Shown here: positions 35,669-46,321 of the stretch, one piece after another | Layout: every line of letters begins with the position of its first letter | How positions within the stretch are numbered: the first letter of the stretch is position 1 | NCBI GenBank assembly: GCA_963920635.1 | Contig: OY987301.1 | Coordinates: forward strand, 57,604,560-57,668,559 | Direction of reading: 5' to 3' | Source of the DNA: Pseudeuparius sepicola | Taxonomy: Eukaryota > Arthropoda > Insecta > Coleoptera > Anthribidae | DNA: 64,000 nucleotides | The notes under the pieces: generated by a model | Seen by the model: only the letters and a program-made list of their open reading frames with translations | What the model was told of the DNA's origin: nothing | Databases searched by the model: none | Position numbers and translations under genes: made by a program

Positions 35669-36138
35669 ATGGGACATGATATAGGGTGTATAAAGGAATA
35701 AATTGGCCCATTTAGCAACTCTGCAAATAAGACATTATAGGCGTCGCGGTGCCAAGAAATATTTTCCCCACCAACATTCCACTTTTGTTACATCGTTCCA
35801 AATCCTTAATTTTTCTGAGCGTTTTGCATTAATGCCATTTTTCTTTAATTTCATCAGTTAAAAAGTTATTCTTCAAAAACGCCTTAAAATATTAATTTTT
35901 GTTAATCCCTATTACCAGGGATGACGTAGTGTTTTCAATGATTTTATTTTTGGAGATATTCCCCCGACCTTTTCCCTCTTTGAAAGATCTTCAAACCAAG
36001 TCTTTTACCTTCTTACCGTTTTCAACATGAAAATCCATTACCGGCTACGATATATGTCCCCCAATTTTCACTAAATGCATTAAACGATTTTTTTGTTTAA
36101 AATCTGACACCACAGCGTTAATCAGGACACCACTGAAC

Positions 36139-36141
<3 letters not shown>

Positions 36142-36213
<72 letters not shown>

Positions 36214-36651
36214 CAAGAAAAGGTGATAATGGGCAAACACTCAAAGTTAACAAAAAGAAAAAACTAGTAACCGCATACACGTGTTTCATGCTATTTGGCA
36301 ATCATCAGTACGGTGTAACATTAACCAAATCAAAAGATAGGCATGATTTGGGAAGCAACAAATGAAGTCCAGGCAGGAGCCAACAGCACATTTGCAGCTT
36401 CAGTCAGCACATCCCCTATTTTGGGGCTTGTACTAACATCGCCACGGAGGCTGCTAAAGCGACCTGCTTCCAAATGCTTCCCAAATCATGCCTATCTTTT
36501 GATTTGGTTAATGTTACACCGTACTGATGATTGCCAAATAGCATGAAACACGTGTATGCGGTTACTAGTTTTTTCTTTTTGTTAACTTTGAGTGTTTGCC
36601 CATTATCACCTTTTCTTGTAATTATTACATTTACACTCGCTAATCTTACAT

Positions 36652-36690
<39 letters not shown>
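36142..36690. repeat. (TA)n microsatellite split by a MITE
   Basis: A TA run of about 68 bp (36142-36210) and another of about 36 bp (36655-36690) flank a palindromic insert. In the related element at 9.1 kb the same place reads only TTTATATACC, so the TA tract expanded here. Confidence 0.8.
36209..36623. mobile_element. Palindromic MITE inside a TA tract, 415 bp
   Basis: AATTACAAGAAAAGGTGATA at 36209 is mirrored exactly at the right end. The arms are about 143 bp each and the loop about 125 bp. It is non-coding and surrounded by TA repeats, as expected for a TA-targeting element. Confidence 0.8.
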
Positions 36691-36692
<2 letters not shown>

Positions 36693-36966
36693 AAATTTGA
36701 ACAAAAAATATGCCGGGGAATTCTATTCCACAGGGTGCCAAAATTTAGCAAAATAGGAATTTTAAAGGCATCTGGCGAGTAAAGAGTAGTAAAAAGTATG
36801 CCATGGAATTAAAACAGTTGCATGGTCAACAGAACCACACTAGTTATTGGTGTACAGAGAAGCAATAACAAATATACAGGTTGTTTTTTTCTGTGCCATC
36901 TCAAAAGTGCAAATTGGGGGTATAAAAAAATCGTAGCCGGTCCTAAATTAATATTTTAGTGCGTTT

Positions 36967-37530
36967 TTGAAGAATAACTTTTTAACAGAAGAGAACAAAG
37001 AAAATGAAGTGAAGCTGGAAAACACAGCGTTGCTACATGACTGGCCAGCAGAGTTCAAGTTGGAATCCGCCAAAATTCATTTAATAGGAGCGGCAAGGAA
37101 ATGGTATACTGCGAATTTAACCCAGATAACTTATTTCGATGATTTTAAACTAAGGTTTACAAAGATGTTCAAACTCAAAATAAGTAAAACTGCTCTATGG
37201 GACAAAATGAAACACATGAAAAATTATCACTGTGTAAAGCAATAGATATAGAATTTGAAGAAACGAAGGAACAAATTTTGGTTGGTAATGGAACCGAAAA
37301 ATTATTCCTGGTTTGATGGCGGCTAGGCATAATGACGCAGATGAATTGTTGCATGACATTGTGAATTTGTCCAGGATTGACGAACAGGCGCAAAATGCAA
37401 GAGGTATTAACCGACAAATCCAAGTGGGCAAGTAAAGCGTGGTATCTCCGGGAAGTCGGAAGTGAAGATGAAAGTAGTGGGGCGATATTTCAAATGCAAG
37501 GAATGAGGACACATTAAGCGTGATTGTCCT
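36967..37530 (+). pseudogene. Gypsy gag remnant with damaged zinc knuckle
   Basis: The first part encodes LLHDWPAEFKLESAKIHL and GAARKWYTANL with FDDFKLRFTKMF, the typical Ty3/gypsy capsid region that assembles the virus-like particle. After a stop near 37245 the frame drifts. At 37495-37525 a CCHC zinc knuckle (nucleocapsid, RNA binding) can be seen, but its second Cys codon is now TGA. The N-terminus is missing. Confidence 0.7.
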
Positions 37531-37639
37531 CATCTGCATTTACAGGACACTCGACCTGCCAAGACACCTAGCTCCACTCAGAAACCTATATACTCAAGCA
37601 ATCATCACAACGCACGATAAGCCTCTGGATACTGTCGAG

Positions 37640-37860
37640 AAGTTTCTTAGAAAGATAAGTATTGAAAAAGTAGAAGTAAATGCCTTCGTAGATTTTGGGA
37701 GTGCGGTTTGCACGATTACAGTGAACGTCGTGGAGAAATCAAATTTTAAACAGGTTGCATGTGAAGCTGGACAGTATGGTTTCGGTCAGAAGAATCTAGC
37801 ACCTACTTACTTTCGAGTTTTATGTAGTACCGAAGGACTCGCAGGAATTTGATGTCATTA
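37640..37860 (+). pseudogene. Gypsy aspartic protease remnant
   Basis: KVEVNAFVDFGSAVCTITVN contains the retroviral-type protease active site. The usual D-T/S-G reads D-F-G-S here, so the central residue is mutated. The protease would normally process the gag-pol polyprotein. Confidence 0.6.
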
Positions 37861-38199
37861 TCGGTAGTACTTTACAGAATTGCCACATGTAGCTTACTAT
37901 AAAATTGAAAATGAGTTAACTTTTGGCTATAGGCATGAAAATCCATTTTGCAATTTTCCATTAGCACGAAAATCAAAATCACCACTTTAAGAGAAGGTCA
38001 ACATTTACAGACAGATTGTATTAACTTTATCAGGGTGGAGACTTGTGAAACCAAGACAATGTGGGTACCAATTTTAAATTCAACGGGTGATGAAGTAGAT
38101 ATAAAAAACGAAAGATATTCAGTGGCGTACGTGTAGGCATGATATAAATCATTCAGTTAATTTGGTTGCGGTAAAGGAGCCAATACTCGAGATATGATT

Positions 38200-38317
38200 A
38201 ATGTCGATAGAAACACACCCCCAGAATACATCGAAGCTTTACAGAATTTAGTAAATGAATTTAGTGACACTTTTGCTCTAACAATGAGGGAAATTGGGTA
38301 TACAAATCTGATGGATA
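38200..38317 (+). pseudogene. Gypsy protease-RT linker
   Basis: DRNTPPEYIEALQNLVNEFS and then DTFALTMREIGYTNLMD correspond to the conserved linker before reverse transcriptase. The DD41D element is inserted immediately after it at a TA. Confidence 0.6.
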
Positions 38318-40547
38318 CAGAGGGGGAACCAAAATAACATAGTCGGCGACTCACCCCCTCCAACCCCCTTACCCCCACCCTCCACAACTTTATAATCTCA
38401 AATAGCAATCCCCTATGTGTGATCCGTCATTGGAAAGCTCTTAAAAATGCTTTACAACCATATCAAATAGTATGGCATTTGGATTAGCCGTTTTCGCACA
38501 AATCGCGAAAGACGGTATAAGTATTGATAATTTTGGTAGATTGGCAACTTGCTACCTGACCTGTATGAATGCAGTATTAATTAATTTAATACCTTCTGTG
38601 GGTTAAATGAGAACAGTGATAATACTAATAAAAACGACCTTGTTGTATTTTTCGTATCTGTTAAGGGCTAAATTAGAACCAGAATCATATCTTTTATGGC
38701 TACCTGAACCATTTTCACATCTGCTTTTGGTTTATGGCTTAATTGAGGATAAATAAGATTATAAATACTGCACTTATTGTTTTTCATAGTCATTTGGAAA
38801 GTAGCGATCGAGCGAGTACGAGTACGAGTAGCAGCAGATACTACAAACTTACGAGTAGCAGCAGATACTAAAAACTCCGATTTTCAAAATCACACACAGT
38901 TGCTGAACGTGTTGAAATGGTTCTTTGTTACGGTGCCGAAAGGGGTTTTCGAAGAGTAGCTGCTCTTTTTAATGAAAGACATCCCAACAAGAATGTTAGT
39001 CACGTCTACATTCGACAATTAATCAGCAAATTTGAAGAGACTGGATCTGTTGGCAATATTAAAAGAAATCAAGCAAGGGTAGTTGATGAAAATGCTCAAA
39101 TAGAAATTCTTGGGCATTTTGCAATGGATCCAACTATGTCTACTAGACGAGCATCTACAGAAACAGGAATTTCCCGAGAAGCGATTCGAAAAACACTTAA
39201 ACACCATAAAATGCATCCTTACAAACTACAAATTCTTCAAGAGCTTACCGATGATGACCCTGATAGACGTATTGAATTCTGCGAACGTATGCACCATAAA
39301 ATTTTGGCTGAACCAGAATTAGTCAAAAACATTTGCTTTAGTGACGAATGCACATTTTATTTGAACGAAAATGTAAACAAACAAAACTGGAGATATTGGA
39401 GCGACGAGAATCCACATGTTTTCAGAGAAGGTCATACGCAATACCCTGAGAAGATCAACGTCTGGGCTGGCATATTAGGAGACAGCATTGTTGGCCCTCT
39501 GTTTATTGATGGAAACTTAACAGGGGAAATGTATGCGGAAATGCTGAATGCTGAACTATCGAACCACTAATAATCAATGAAATTGAAAATCAGGCAAACG
39601 ACGACGGAACTCTTTTCCTAAATGAACACCTTCTGCATTTTCAGCAAGACGGAGCACCACCCCACTACGTACTTGCTGTGCGTCAGTGGCTTGATTTACA
39701 TTATCCAGACAAGTGGATCGGTAGAAGAGGACCAATAGAATGGCCACCCAGATCACCTGATCTTACCCCTTTAGACTTTTTTTTTGTGGAGTCATTTAAA
39801 ATCTGTTGTTTATAAAACGCAACCAACGAATATTAACGAATTAAAACAACGAATTACACAAGAATGTCGAAATATTTCAAAAGAAACATTTCAAAAGATT
39901 CGACAGGAATTCGAAAATAGATTACATTATTGTCTTGCCAACAACGGAAATCATTTTGAATATTATTTACTGTAATAAAATGTAAATAAAAATAATAAAT
40001 AAAATAAAATTATTTTAAAATATTTGCTTTTCCATTTTCACGCACTTTTTCATGTACCTACGTGGAAAACTACTCATCCAAATGTACTAGTATTTACAGT
40101 ATTTATAATCTTATTTATCCTCAATTAAGACATAAACCAAAAGCAGCTGTGAAAATGGTTCAGGTAGCCATAAAAGATATGATGTTGGTTCTAATTTCCC
40201 CCTTAACAGGTACGAAAAATACAACAAGGTCATTTTTATTAGTATTATCTGTTCTCATTTAACCCACATCAGGTATTAAATTAATTAATACTGCATTCAT
40301 AGAGGTCAGGTAGCAAGTTGCCAATCTACCAAAATTATCAATACTTATACCGTCTTTCGCGATTTGTGCGAAAACGGCTAATCCAAATGCCATACTATTT
40401 GATATGGTTGTAAAGCATTTTTAAGAGATTTCCAATGACGTATCACACATAGGGGGTTGCTATTTGAGATTATAAAGTTGGGGAGGGTGGGGGTAAGGGA
40501 GTTGGAGGGGGTGAGTCGCCGACTATGTCATTTTGGTTCCCCCTCTG
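38318..40547. mobile_element. DD41D mariner (rosa-type) with 450-bp TIRs, 2230 bp
   Basis: The ends CAGAGGGGGAACCAAAAT and their complement are flanked by TA at 38316-38317 and 40548-40549. The left TIR is 38318-38771 and the right is 40097-40547, about 97 percent alike by eye. TIRs this long are unusual for mariners, which mostly have about 30 bp. A broken transposase lies between them. The insertion site is the linker just before the gypsy reverse transcriptase. Confidence 0.88.
38917..39975 (+). pseudogene. Broken DD41D (rosa-type mariner) transposase
   Basis: MVLCYGAERGFRRVAALFNE opens a helix-turn-helix region. Homologous residues (HTVAERVE) continue upstream without an ATG. The catalytic D residues are in ICFSDECTF and FQQDGAPPHY, and the third is the D of RSPDLTPLDFF, with 41 residues between the last two. 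DD41D marks the rosa group of mariner-like elements described from tephritid flies. A frameshift at about 39560 and another in the T run at about 39780 split the gene into three frames; the last part ends at TAA 39973-39975. The enzyme is therefore inactive, although its TIRs may still be recognised by a related transposase. Confidence 0.85.
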
Positions 40548-40551
40548 TATC

Positions 40552-40650
40552 CTCGAAACGGATTTTAATTTTTTTAAATATCTATTTTATTTTCTGAGAT
40601 ATGGGGGGTGGTAAGTTTTTAAATTGTCACCCCGTATAAAAATTCATTCG
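40552..40650. mobile_element. Small insertion in the gypsy RT start
   Basis: The gypsy frame picks up again at FEDIKEIEKHVK. The roughly 90 bp before it ends CACCCCGTAT, the same terminus as the ATACAGGGTG fold-back family. Only one end is recognisable, so this may be a truncated member. Confidence 0.4.
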
Positions 40651-41346
40651 AGGATATAAAAGAAATCGAAAAACATGTGAAATAATTGAAGGAGTTAGTA
40701 TTAGTAAAAGAAATGCGATCATAATATGCAAGCCCAGTGCTTTTAATATGAAAGGAAGATGGTAGTAAGAGACTTGTACGGGACTTTAGGAAGTTGAATC
40801 AACAAACTAATATAAGATATAACTTTCCGATTCCTCAGATTGACGAACAGTTTGTAGGTCTTATTGGTTGTAAACTTTTTAGTACACTGGACCTGACAAG
40901 TGGGTATCTCCAGGTTCCATTGACAGAAAAAGCACAGGAAAAAACAGCATTTATTACAAATGACGATACAGGGCAATGTACTCGGATGGTATTTGGGTTG
41001 ACTAATGCTCCGTACGAGTTTTCACGGCTAATGAATTTAGTTCTGGGGCGATTTAAAAACACCGTTTGTGTCAATTTTTAGATGACGTTTTGGTCCCTGC
41101 TGCTGATTGGCCACAAATGGTAGAAAGGTTGAAATTGGTATTTACTGCGTTCCGAAATGCCAAACTAACCCTGAACATAACAAAATTTATGTTTAGGTGT
41201 TCCAGAGAGACGTATCTAGGATTTGAAGGTTTGTTACCCGGAGAACGAAAGGTAAAAGCAATTGAACATTACCCTAAACCAAGAAATGCTCATGAGATTA
41301 GAAGGTTTCTAGGGCTAACTGGATTTTTTCGCAGGTTTATAGAAAA
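40650..41346 (+). pseudogene. Gypsy reverse transcriptase
   Basis: The RT motifs are in order: VRDFRKLNQQT, FPIPQIDEQ with KLFSTLDLTSGYLQ (first catalytic Asp), RMVFGLTNAPYEFSRLMN, and the FLDDVLV box that corresponds to the Y-x-D-D catalytic centre. Later come KFMFRCSRETYLGF and RRFLGLTGFFRRFIEKY, the thumb. A one-base insertion puts a stop inside the catalytic box. RT copies the element's RNA into DNA in virus-like particles. The solo LTR interrupts the gene directly after FIEKY. Confidence 0.9.
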
Positions 41347-41350
41347 ATAT

Positions 41351-41869
41351 TGTACTGAACTTCAACAATCAGAGTCCAAACTCGTTGCCTTGTTTACCAC
41401 CTTTATTGTTTAGCCTTCAAAAAATCACAAATAAACTTGTCAGATTACTGTCACTGTCCACGAATATTCTCTCAGCTCCAAAAATCGCACTAAATCGCTT
41501 TCTTACCTTTCACTCCTCCAGGCCCAATTCGCAGGGCTTATATACTCAAAATGAAGACTGGAGAATACTCTAGAATATTCCTGGCCAATGATAGTTCACA
41601 AATCATAAAGTTCTAGCAAACTTTCTAGAAAGTTATGGAAGCTTTACAGGGAAAACAATGAATCTAAAGGAAAATGGGGCCCTAGGGGCCTCAGGCCAAC
41701 AAGGATATGACTGAAAACGCCTCTAAATTAATTACAAAAAAAATATAAAACTGTAAGTAGAATACCCAAACTTAAAATTTATCTGCTAAATCTTTGAGTA
41801 GGTTAGAAAACCGTGCAGACATATTCATTGAAAGCTGATATAACAACTTTAGAGGCATTTTTCGTTACA
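41351..41869. mobile_element. Solo LTR, 519 bp, from a different retrotransposon
   Basis: It begins TGTACTGAACTTCAAC and ends TTCGTTACA, the TG...CA ends of an LTR. ATAT is repeated directly at 41347-41350 and 41870-41873, a 4-bp target duplication. The gypsy RT frame continues smoothly when the LTR and one ATAT are removed. No internal coding region remains, so the original element was reduced to one LTR by recombination. Its family is not known. Confidence 0.88.
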
Positions 41870-41873
41870 ATAT

Positions 41874-42400
41874 GCTATTGTAGCGAGACCATTAACCGAT
41901 CTAACAGAAAAAGACAAAGTGTTTGCTTGGGGAGACAAACAGGAAGAGGCTTTCTGTGAACTGAAGAATAAGTTGCATAGTTCTCCTATTCTGCAATTGT
42001 AGACAGAAGTGCGGAAACCGAACTTCACACTGATGCAAGTACCGTAGGTATAGCGGGGGTGTTGCTGCAAAAAGGGAGGACCAGATGCATTTGGTGTATT
42101 GCGTCTAAAAGATGAACACAGAGGTGGAGCAAAAATATCATTCGCACAAAACTGAGCTACTTGCGATAGTATGGTCAGTAGAGCGATTAAGACCAATGCT
42201 GTTAGGAATTCATTTTGCAATATATACAGACTGTCAGTCGTTGATATATCTAAACGCATATCGCATGAAACCTCAAATAGCCAGATAGTATGCTACACTA
42301 ATGAAATATGACTTTGAGATCAGACACAGAGCCGGCACGAAAATGGCGCATGTTGATGCTCTGATCAGAGCTCCAGGAACAAAAAATGACTGTCGGTTAA
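41874..42400 (+). pseudogene. Gypsy RNase H domain
   Basis: ARPLTDLTEKDKVFAWGDKQ leads into RNase H. Pieces include LHTDASTVGIAGVLLQKG (catalytic Asp), HKTELLAIVWSVERLR (catalytic Glu), IYTDCQSLIYLNAYR (catalytic Asp) and FEIRHRAGTKMAHVDAL, the conserved end. Several one-base shifts break the frame. RNase H removes the RNA template after reverse transcription. Confidence 0.8.
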
Positions 42401-42589
42401 CATTGGGAATCTGTGTGGTGCTTGATGAAGCAGACGGGGTGTTAATAATGCAGAAAAATCATGAAGGGCTGTGTCAGTTGCTCGAAATATGAAAAAAGGA
42501 AAAAGAAGAAAGATCACAGCAAGAGAAAAGAAAAGTACTGGACTATATACTTTAAAAAAGAAGACTGTACAGAAGAACTACAATAAATG

Positions 42590-43132
42590 GCGAAGAAAGG
42601 TTGTTGCATGTAATTCTGCCTAGTATGAGGAAAGTCATTGTAGTACAATACCATAACCTGATGAGACAATTTAGAGGCATGAAAAGATACGTGAGAAGTC
42701 ATATAAATGGATGTTTCGAGTGTATGACTGAAAAGATACCGGGTGGAAAACGACCAGGTTTGTATCGCTTTATCCGGTTAAGACAATAACAAGTAAAGAA
42801 ACGGTATTAGTATTCAAACATTTCATAAATAGTTATGAAACACCAAAATTGGTTGTAACTGACAGAGGCACTGCTTTTACAGCCGAAGAGTTTGAGATTT
42901 TTTGCCAACAAAGAGGAGTTAAACATAACCTATCGACCAGTAGGTGGACACAAGTTAACGGACAGCTATAACGAGTGAATCGAACTCTATTACCGGTAAT
43001 CACAACCTCGATGGATGACGAAGAACAATGGAATGCCAAGATAAGGATGGTGGAAAGACAACTAAATTTGAAATGAAATCTATCGAATCAAGAAGTTGGA
43101 CGAAGAGGGCAAAGAGTATGTGACTAATGCAT
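42590..43132 (+). pseudogene. Gypsy integrase, first part
   Basis: HVILPSMRKVIVVQYHNLMR and SHINGCFECMTEK are the zinc-binding H-H-C-C region. KLVVTDRGTAFTAEEFEIFC carries a catalytic Asp of the DDE core. A TAA stop falls in VNGQL-RVNRT near the catalytic Glu region. The frame near the end, LDEEGKEYVTNA, is cut by the giant palindrome. Confidence 0.85.
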
Positions 43133-43729
43133 ATACAGGATGTCCCAGAATATGTGGACAATCTCCCGGATTTGTACAGGGGACGTTAAAATAACGTGAC
43201 AAGTTCATATAAAAATTTTTCCCACCTACGGAGATACAAGCCCCTAAAGAAAAAATATTTTTTTAATTAACTTAAAATACTGTTTTAATTATTTTTATTT
43301 TTTAATACTATGGATAATAGATAAGACTCCTTAAAAAGGGCCCATGAAAACAATTTTGGCTTATTGGGTTTGTCAGGGACGGACTAGCTGTAGCACGGTA
43401 ATGTCAATTGTTTAAACCCTTTAATATGATAAAGACACAAAAATAATATTTTTAAATAGCTTGAACCATAAACTAAAAAAATACACTATTGGTTGATATC
43501 GATAAAATTAACTGTTTACGAGAAAAAAATATTTTTGTTTAATACGATTTTTATTACATAATTTTGTGTTCAACATGAGCTCCTTCTTTCTAATGTTATG
43601 CATTCCCTAGCTCTACGAATTGAAGATTGGTTAATCGGTACATGTCAAAAAACAACCATAGCAACAAAAAACAAATCTAAATAAAAGTCGCATTTATTTA
43701 AATAGCCACAGAGAGAATGTATATTTCAT

Positions 43730-44250
43730 GGGTCTAGGTCTCTAGTAGATATACTATGAGAGTTCTGGGCTACTTGCCCCATGTTAATCTCCATAAGGCC
43801 ACAAATGCCTGCATTTTTGCTAAAGGGTGATCCCACTTGACGTTTAGACCGCCTGTCACCCCTAGTTCACCTCTAGATCCTACGATATTTCTAGACAACG
43901 ACCACCGTGTAAATCTCATACATGACAGGAACACGTGTGACCCCCCAGTTGACCCCTAGATCCTGAGAGAGTTCTAACTCAGTCCCCCATGTAAATCTCC
44001 ATAAGGCCAAAAAGCTGCATTTTGACAGGTGGTCTGCAAGATTTTCTCAAAGTATGTCATTTTTAAAGTGGTCACTGTCGTAGCCACGAATTTCTGGGCC
44101 ACTTGGCCGCCGCCTTTCGAGCGTGATTAGACCTGCGTGGGACTTGTTCCGACACGAAATTCTTAGAAGTCATCGCCGACACGTGTGACCCCCAGTCGAC
44201 CCCTAGATCCCGAGAGAGTTTTAATTCGGATCCCCAAAATTTTTTAGACC
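43730..44250. repeat. Degenerate repeats in the outer left arm
   Basis: Units of about 110-230 bp share GTGTGACCCCCAGTCGACCC, CTAGATCCCGAGAGAGTT and CCATGTAAATCTCCATAAGG. Three copies are visible here (about 43760, 43930 and 44180), and the mirrored set is at about 59000-59580. The right arm carries an extra GC-rich piece at 59340-59530 (CACCGGCACCGGCGGCAAGA) that is absent on the left. Confidence 0.6.
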
Positions 44251-45306
44251 ACTCGAATTTCTAGGAAATCGCCATGATGCAATAAAATACAACAGTAGTA
44301 ATAACGCACGTGGAAAAAAACATCCGAGAGTCGCCTTGAAACGACCGACGGATCTGCGTGCGTGGCTATTCCATAGAACAATGGGTGTACACATTTCAAT
44401 AGAAATACTAAAATAACTCCAAAAATCTGAGAAAATCCTTAACGCAAACGATTTTGATAAAAAAAACAGACAACGTAGTTTATTTAAGGTACCTCAACGG
44501 CTAACAAAAATATAATTTCTTTGTATTAGTGCATATAAAATTTTGCCTTAAGGTAAAATCAGACGCAAAAAAATGTCAACCTACTTTGCCCTGAAAATCG
44601 AAAATTTTTAATCATTAAAGTAATGAAATATTTTAGACACACTTTGAAAATAGTATGGCATAAGTCATGAAATTTTGATAATATGAAACTAAAAAAGCTT
44701 GTAAAATATGAATTAACACACCGGGTGAGATTTCGATTCTGCAGTTTATTTAACGTACACGGCTTTAACTGCTACCAAAAAAAAATCTGAGAAATTTCTA
44801 TGTATGCCAGGTGTCTCAAAAAAATTCGACTTGACCTTGGAAAATCGAACATTTATTTAACTGTATACTACCTCATGGATGATAAAAAATCTAAGATATT
44901 TCTGTGTATTATCCTGGTGCAAAAAATTCGTTTTCGGGTAACTAAATGAAAACAAAAACATTTCAAATGTTGGTAAGTGTTGGGGGTGGGGGAAGGTTAG
45001 CGACTATAAGAAGGGTCACGCTAACTGCTCTTGACACACTTTGGAAGTCAAACTGGAATAATAAAGAAAATGTAGTCGGTTAACCACAGAGTTGATCAAC
45101 TGCGATCCCTAATATTTTATTCACAATTAAAACCTGAGGAGGTACAAATGGGATTTCGTGAATGTGTGAAAATTATGAAAATTATTGTAAACACGCTAAT
45201 AAACAAATCCAAAATAACTTCTGAAAAACAACATCTAACTACTAGCTCAAGTTTGCAGTTTTAAACGAATGTTTAAGGCCCTACAAGTTGTGGGAAGTGG
45301 ATCTAG

Positions 45307-45762
45307 AAAGGAAACTGCATACCAGCGTGTCAAGTGGGCCGATATATTCGTACTGGATTATTTGTCAATTTGAAGCACAAGATAGACGTCAAAGCATTTT
45401 TTAAAGATTGTTCAGTCCTTTTCAGTAGGAGAATAAAAAATAGTATAAAAAGAAATGAGATGATCAAGGTCAATACAATGTTCTGTGGATTGTTTGAACG
45501 TGGTACAAAAGAGATGATCGTCGAAGAGCTTAAATATTTCAACACTAAAAATGAGATTATTTCTCATCATATGAACATGGTACAGTGGTTTCGGGATAAC
45601 GTGGAGGATCCTATATGTAACGATCTGGATGAATTTGAGCATAGAGACTATGGCTGGACTCTGAAGGCTATTGTAAATTTACAAATAAACATTAACAAGT
45701 TAGAGTTTTTTAGGGGACAACACGCAAAAATTTCTATTGAAAACGCTTCGAAAGATTACTAA
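45307..45762 (+). CDS. Fragment resembling the region before a type-B DNA polymerase (left arm)
   Basis: An open frame runs from after a TAG at 45304 to the stop at 45760-45762. It encodes CQVGRYIRTGLFVNLKHKID and, near its end, EHRDYGWTLKAIVNLQININ. The GWxLxxIxNLxxNIN element is, in my recollection, a hallmark of long proteins that carry a type-B DNA polymerase in large virus-like mobile elements of insects. After that motif the frame diverges and stops, so no polymerase domain is present. There is no good ATG; CTAG before 45307 could be a splice acceptor, and an open stretch at 45083-45262 may be an upstream exon. It converges on the five-exon gene in this arm. An exact mirror copy is in the right arm. 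Confidence 0.4.
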   Translation, partial: KGNCIPACQVGRYIRTGLFVNLKHKIDVKAFFKDCSVLFSRRIKNSIKRNEMIKVNTMFCGLFERGTKEMIVEELKYFNTKNEIISHHMNMVQWFRDNVEDPICNDLDEFEHRDYGWTLKAIVNLQININKLEFFRGQHAKISIENASKDY

Positions 45763-46321
45763 TGATATGAATTCACATTTTTTAGAATATGTAGGATTAT
45801 ATTACTTACAGTTAAATCATTGTACCTATCGTGTTTAAATATATCTTGAATGCTACAACATTGTTTTATTCTTAATTAAAAAACACTTAGGTTTCAGACC
45901 TGTTTGAAATATAGTGGGCTTATTTCGTTTTCATTAGTGGAAATTTTTAAGCAAAAGCCAAAGAACCGCATATTTGGAGGATTTATGTTTTGAACCCGTA
46001 CTGATTTAATAAGATGTGAGAATATTTGGACACAGCGCCTAGAGAACAAAGAAGAACAAAGCAATTGAGAATTTTTTTTACTAGGATCCATGCACTATAG
46101 TAAAAAATATGTAATTATGTACGAGGAGAGAGAATTAGGGTTTGGACAAAAAAAACGAAAATAGTAAAAAATATGTAATTAGTTTAAAAAAATGTCAAAA
46201 TAAAAAAGGATAATAAACTTAAACAAAAATACATATATAACTTAAACAAAAATATATATGAGAAAGAAGCAAAAAAGCAGGAATAGAAGGGTGCCAGGCT
46301 AGAACAATACCTTAAAAAATT

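Larger units (their letters stand above)
35930..36960. repeat. Degenerate fold-back copy related to 8889-9700
   Basis: ACACCACAGCGTTAATCAGG, ACCAAATTTGAACAAA and GGCATCTGGCGAGTAAAGAG match the element at 8.9-9.7 kb. This copy has been opened by a TA microsatellite carrying another MITE (36142-36690). It ends next to the gypsy element. Confidence 0.65.

Noticed and set aside
36416..36782. Frames containing YIYIYIYIY on both strands
   Set aside because: Translations of the TA microsatellite and the palindromic MITE.
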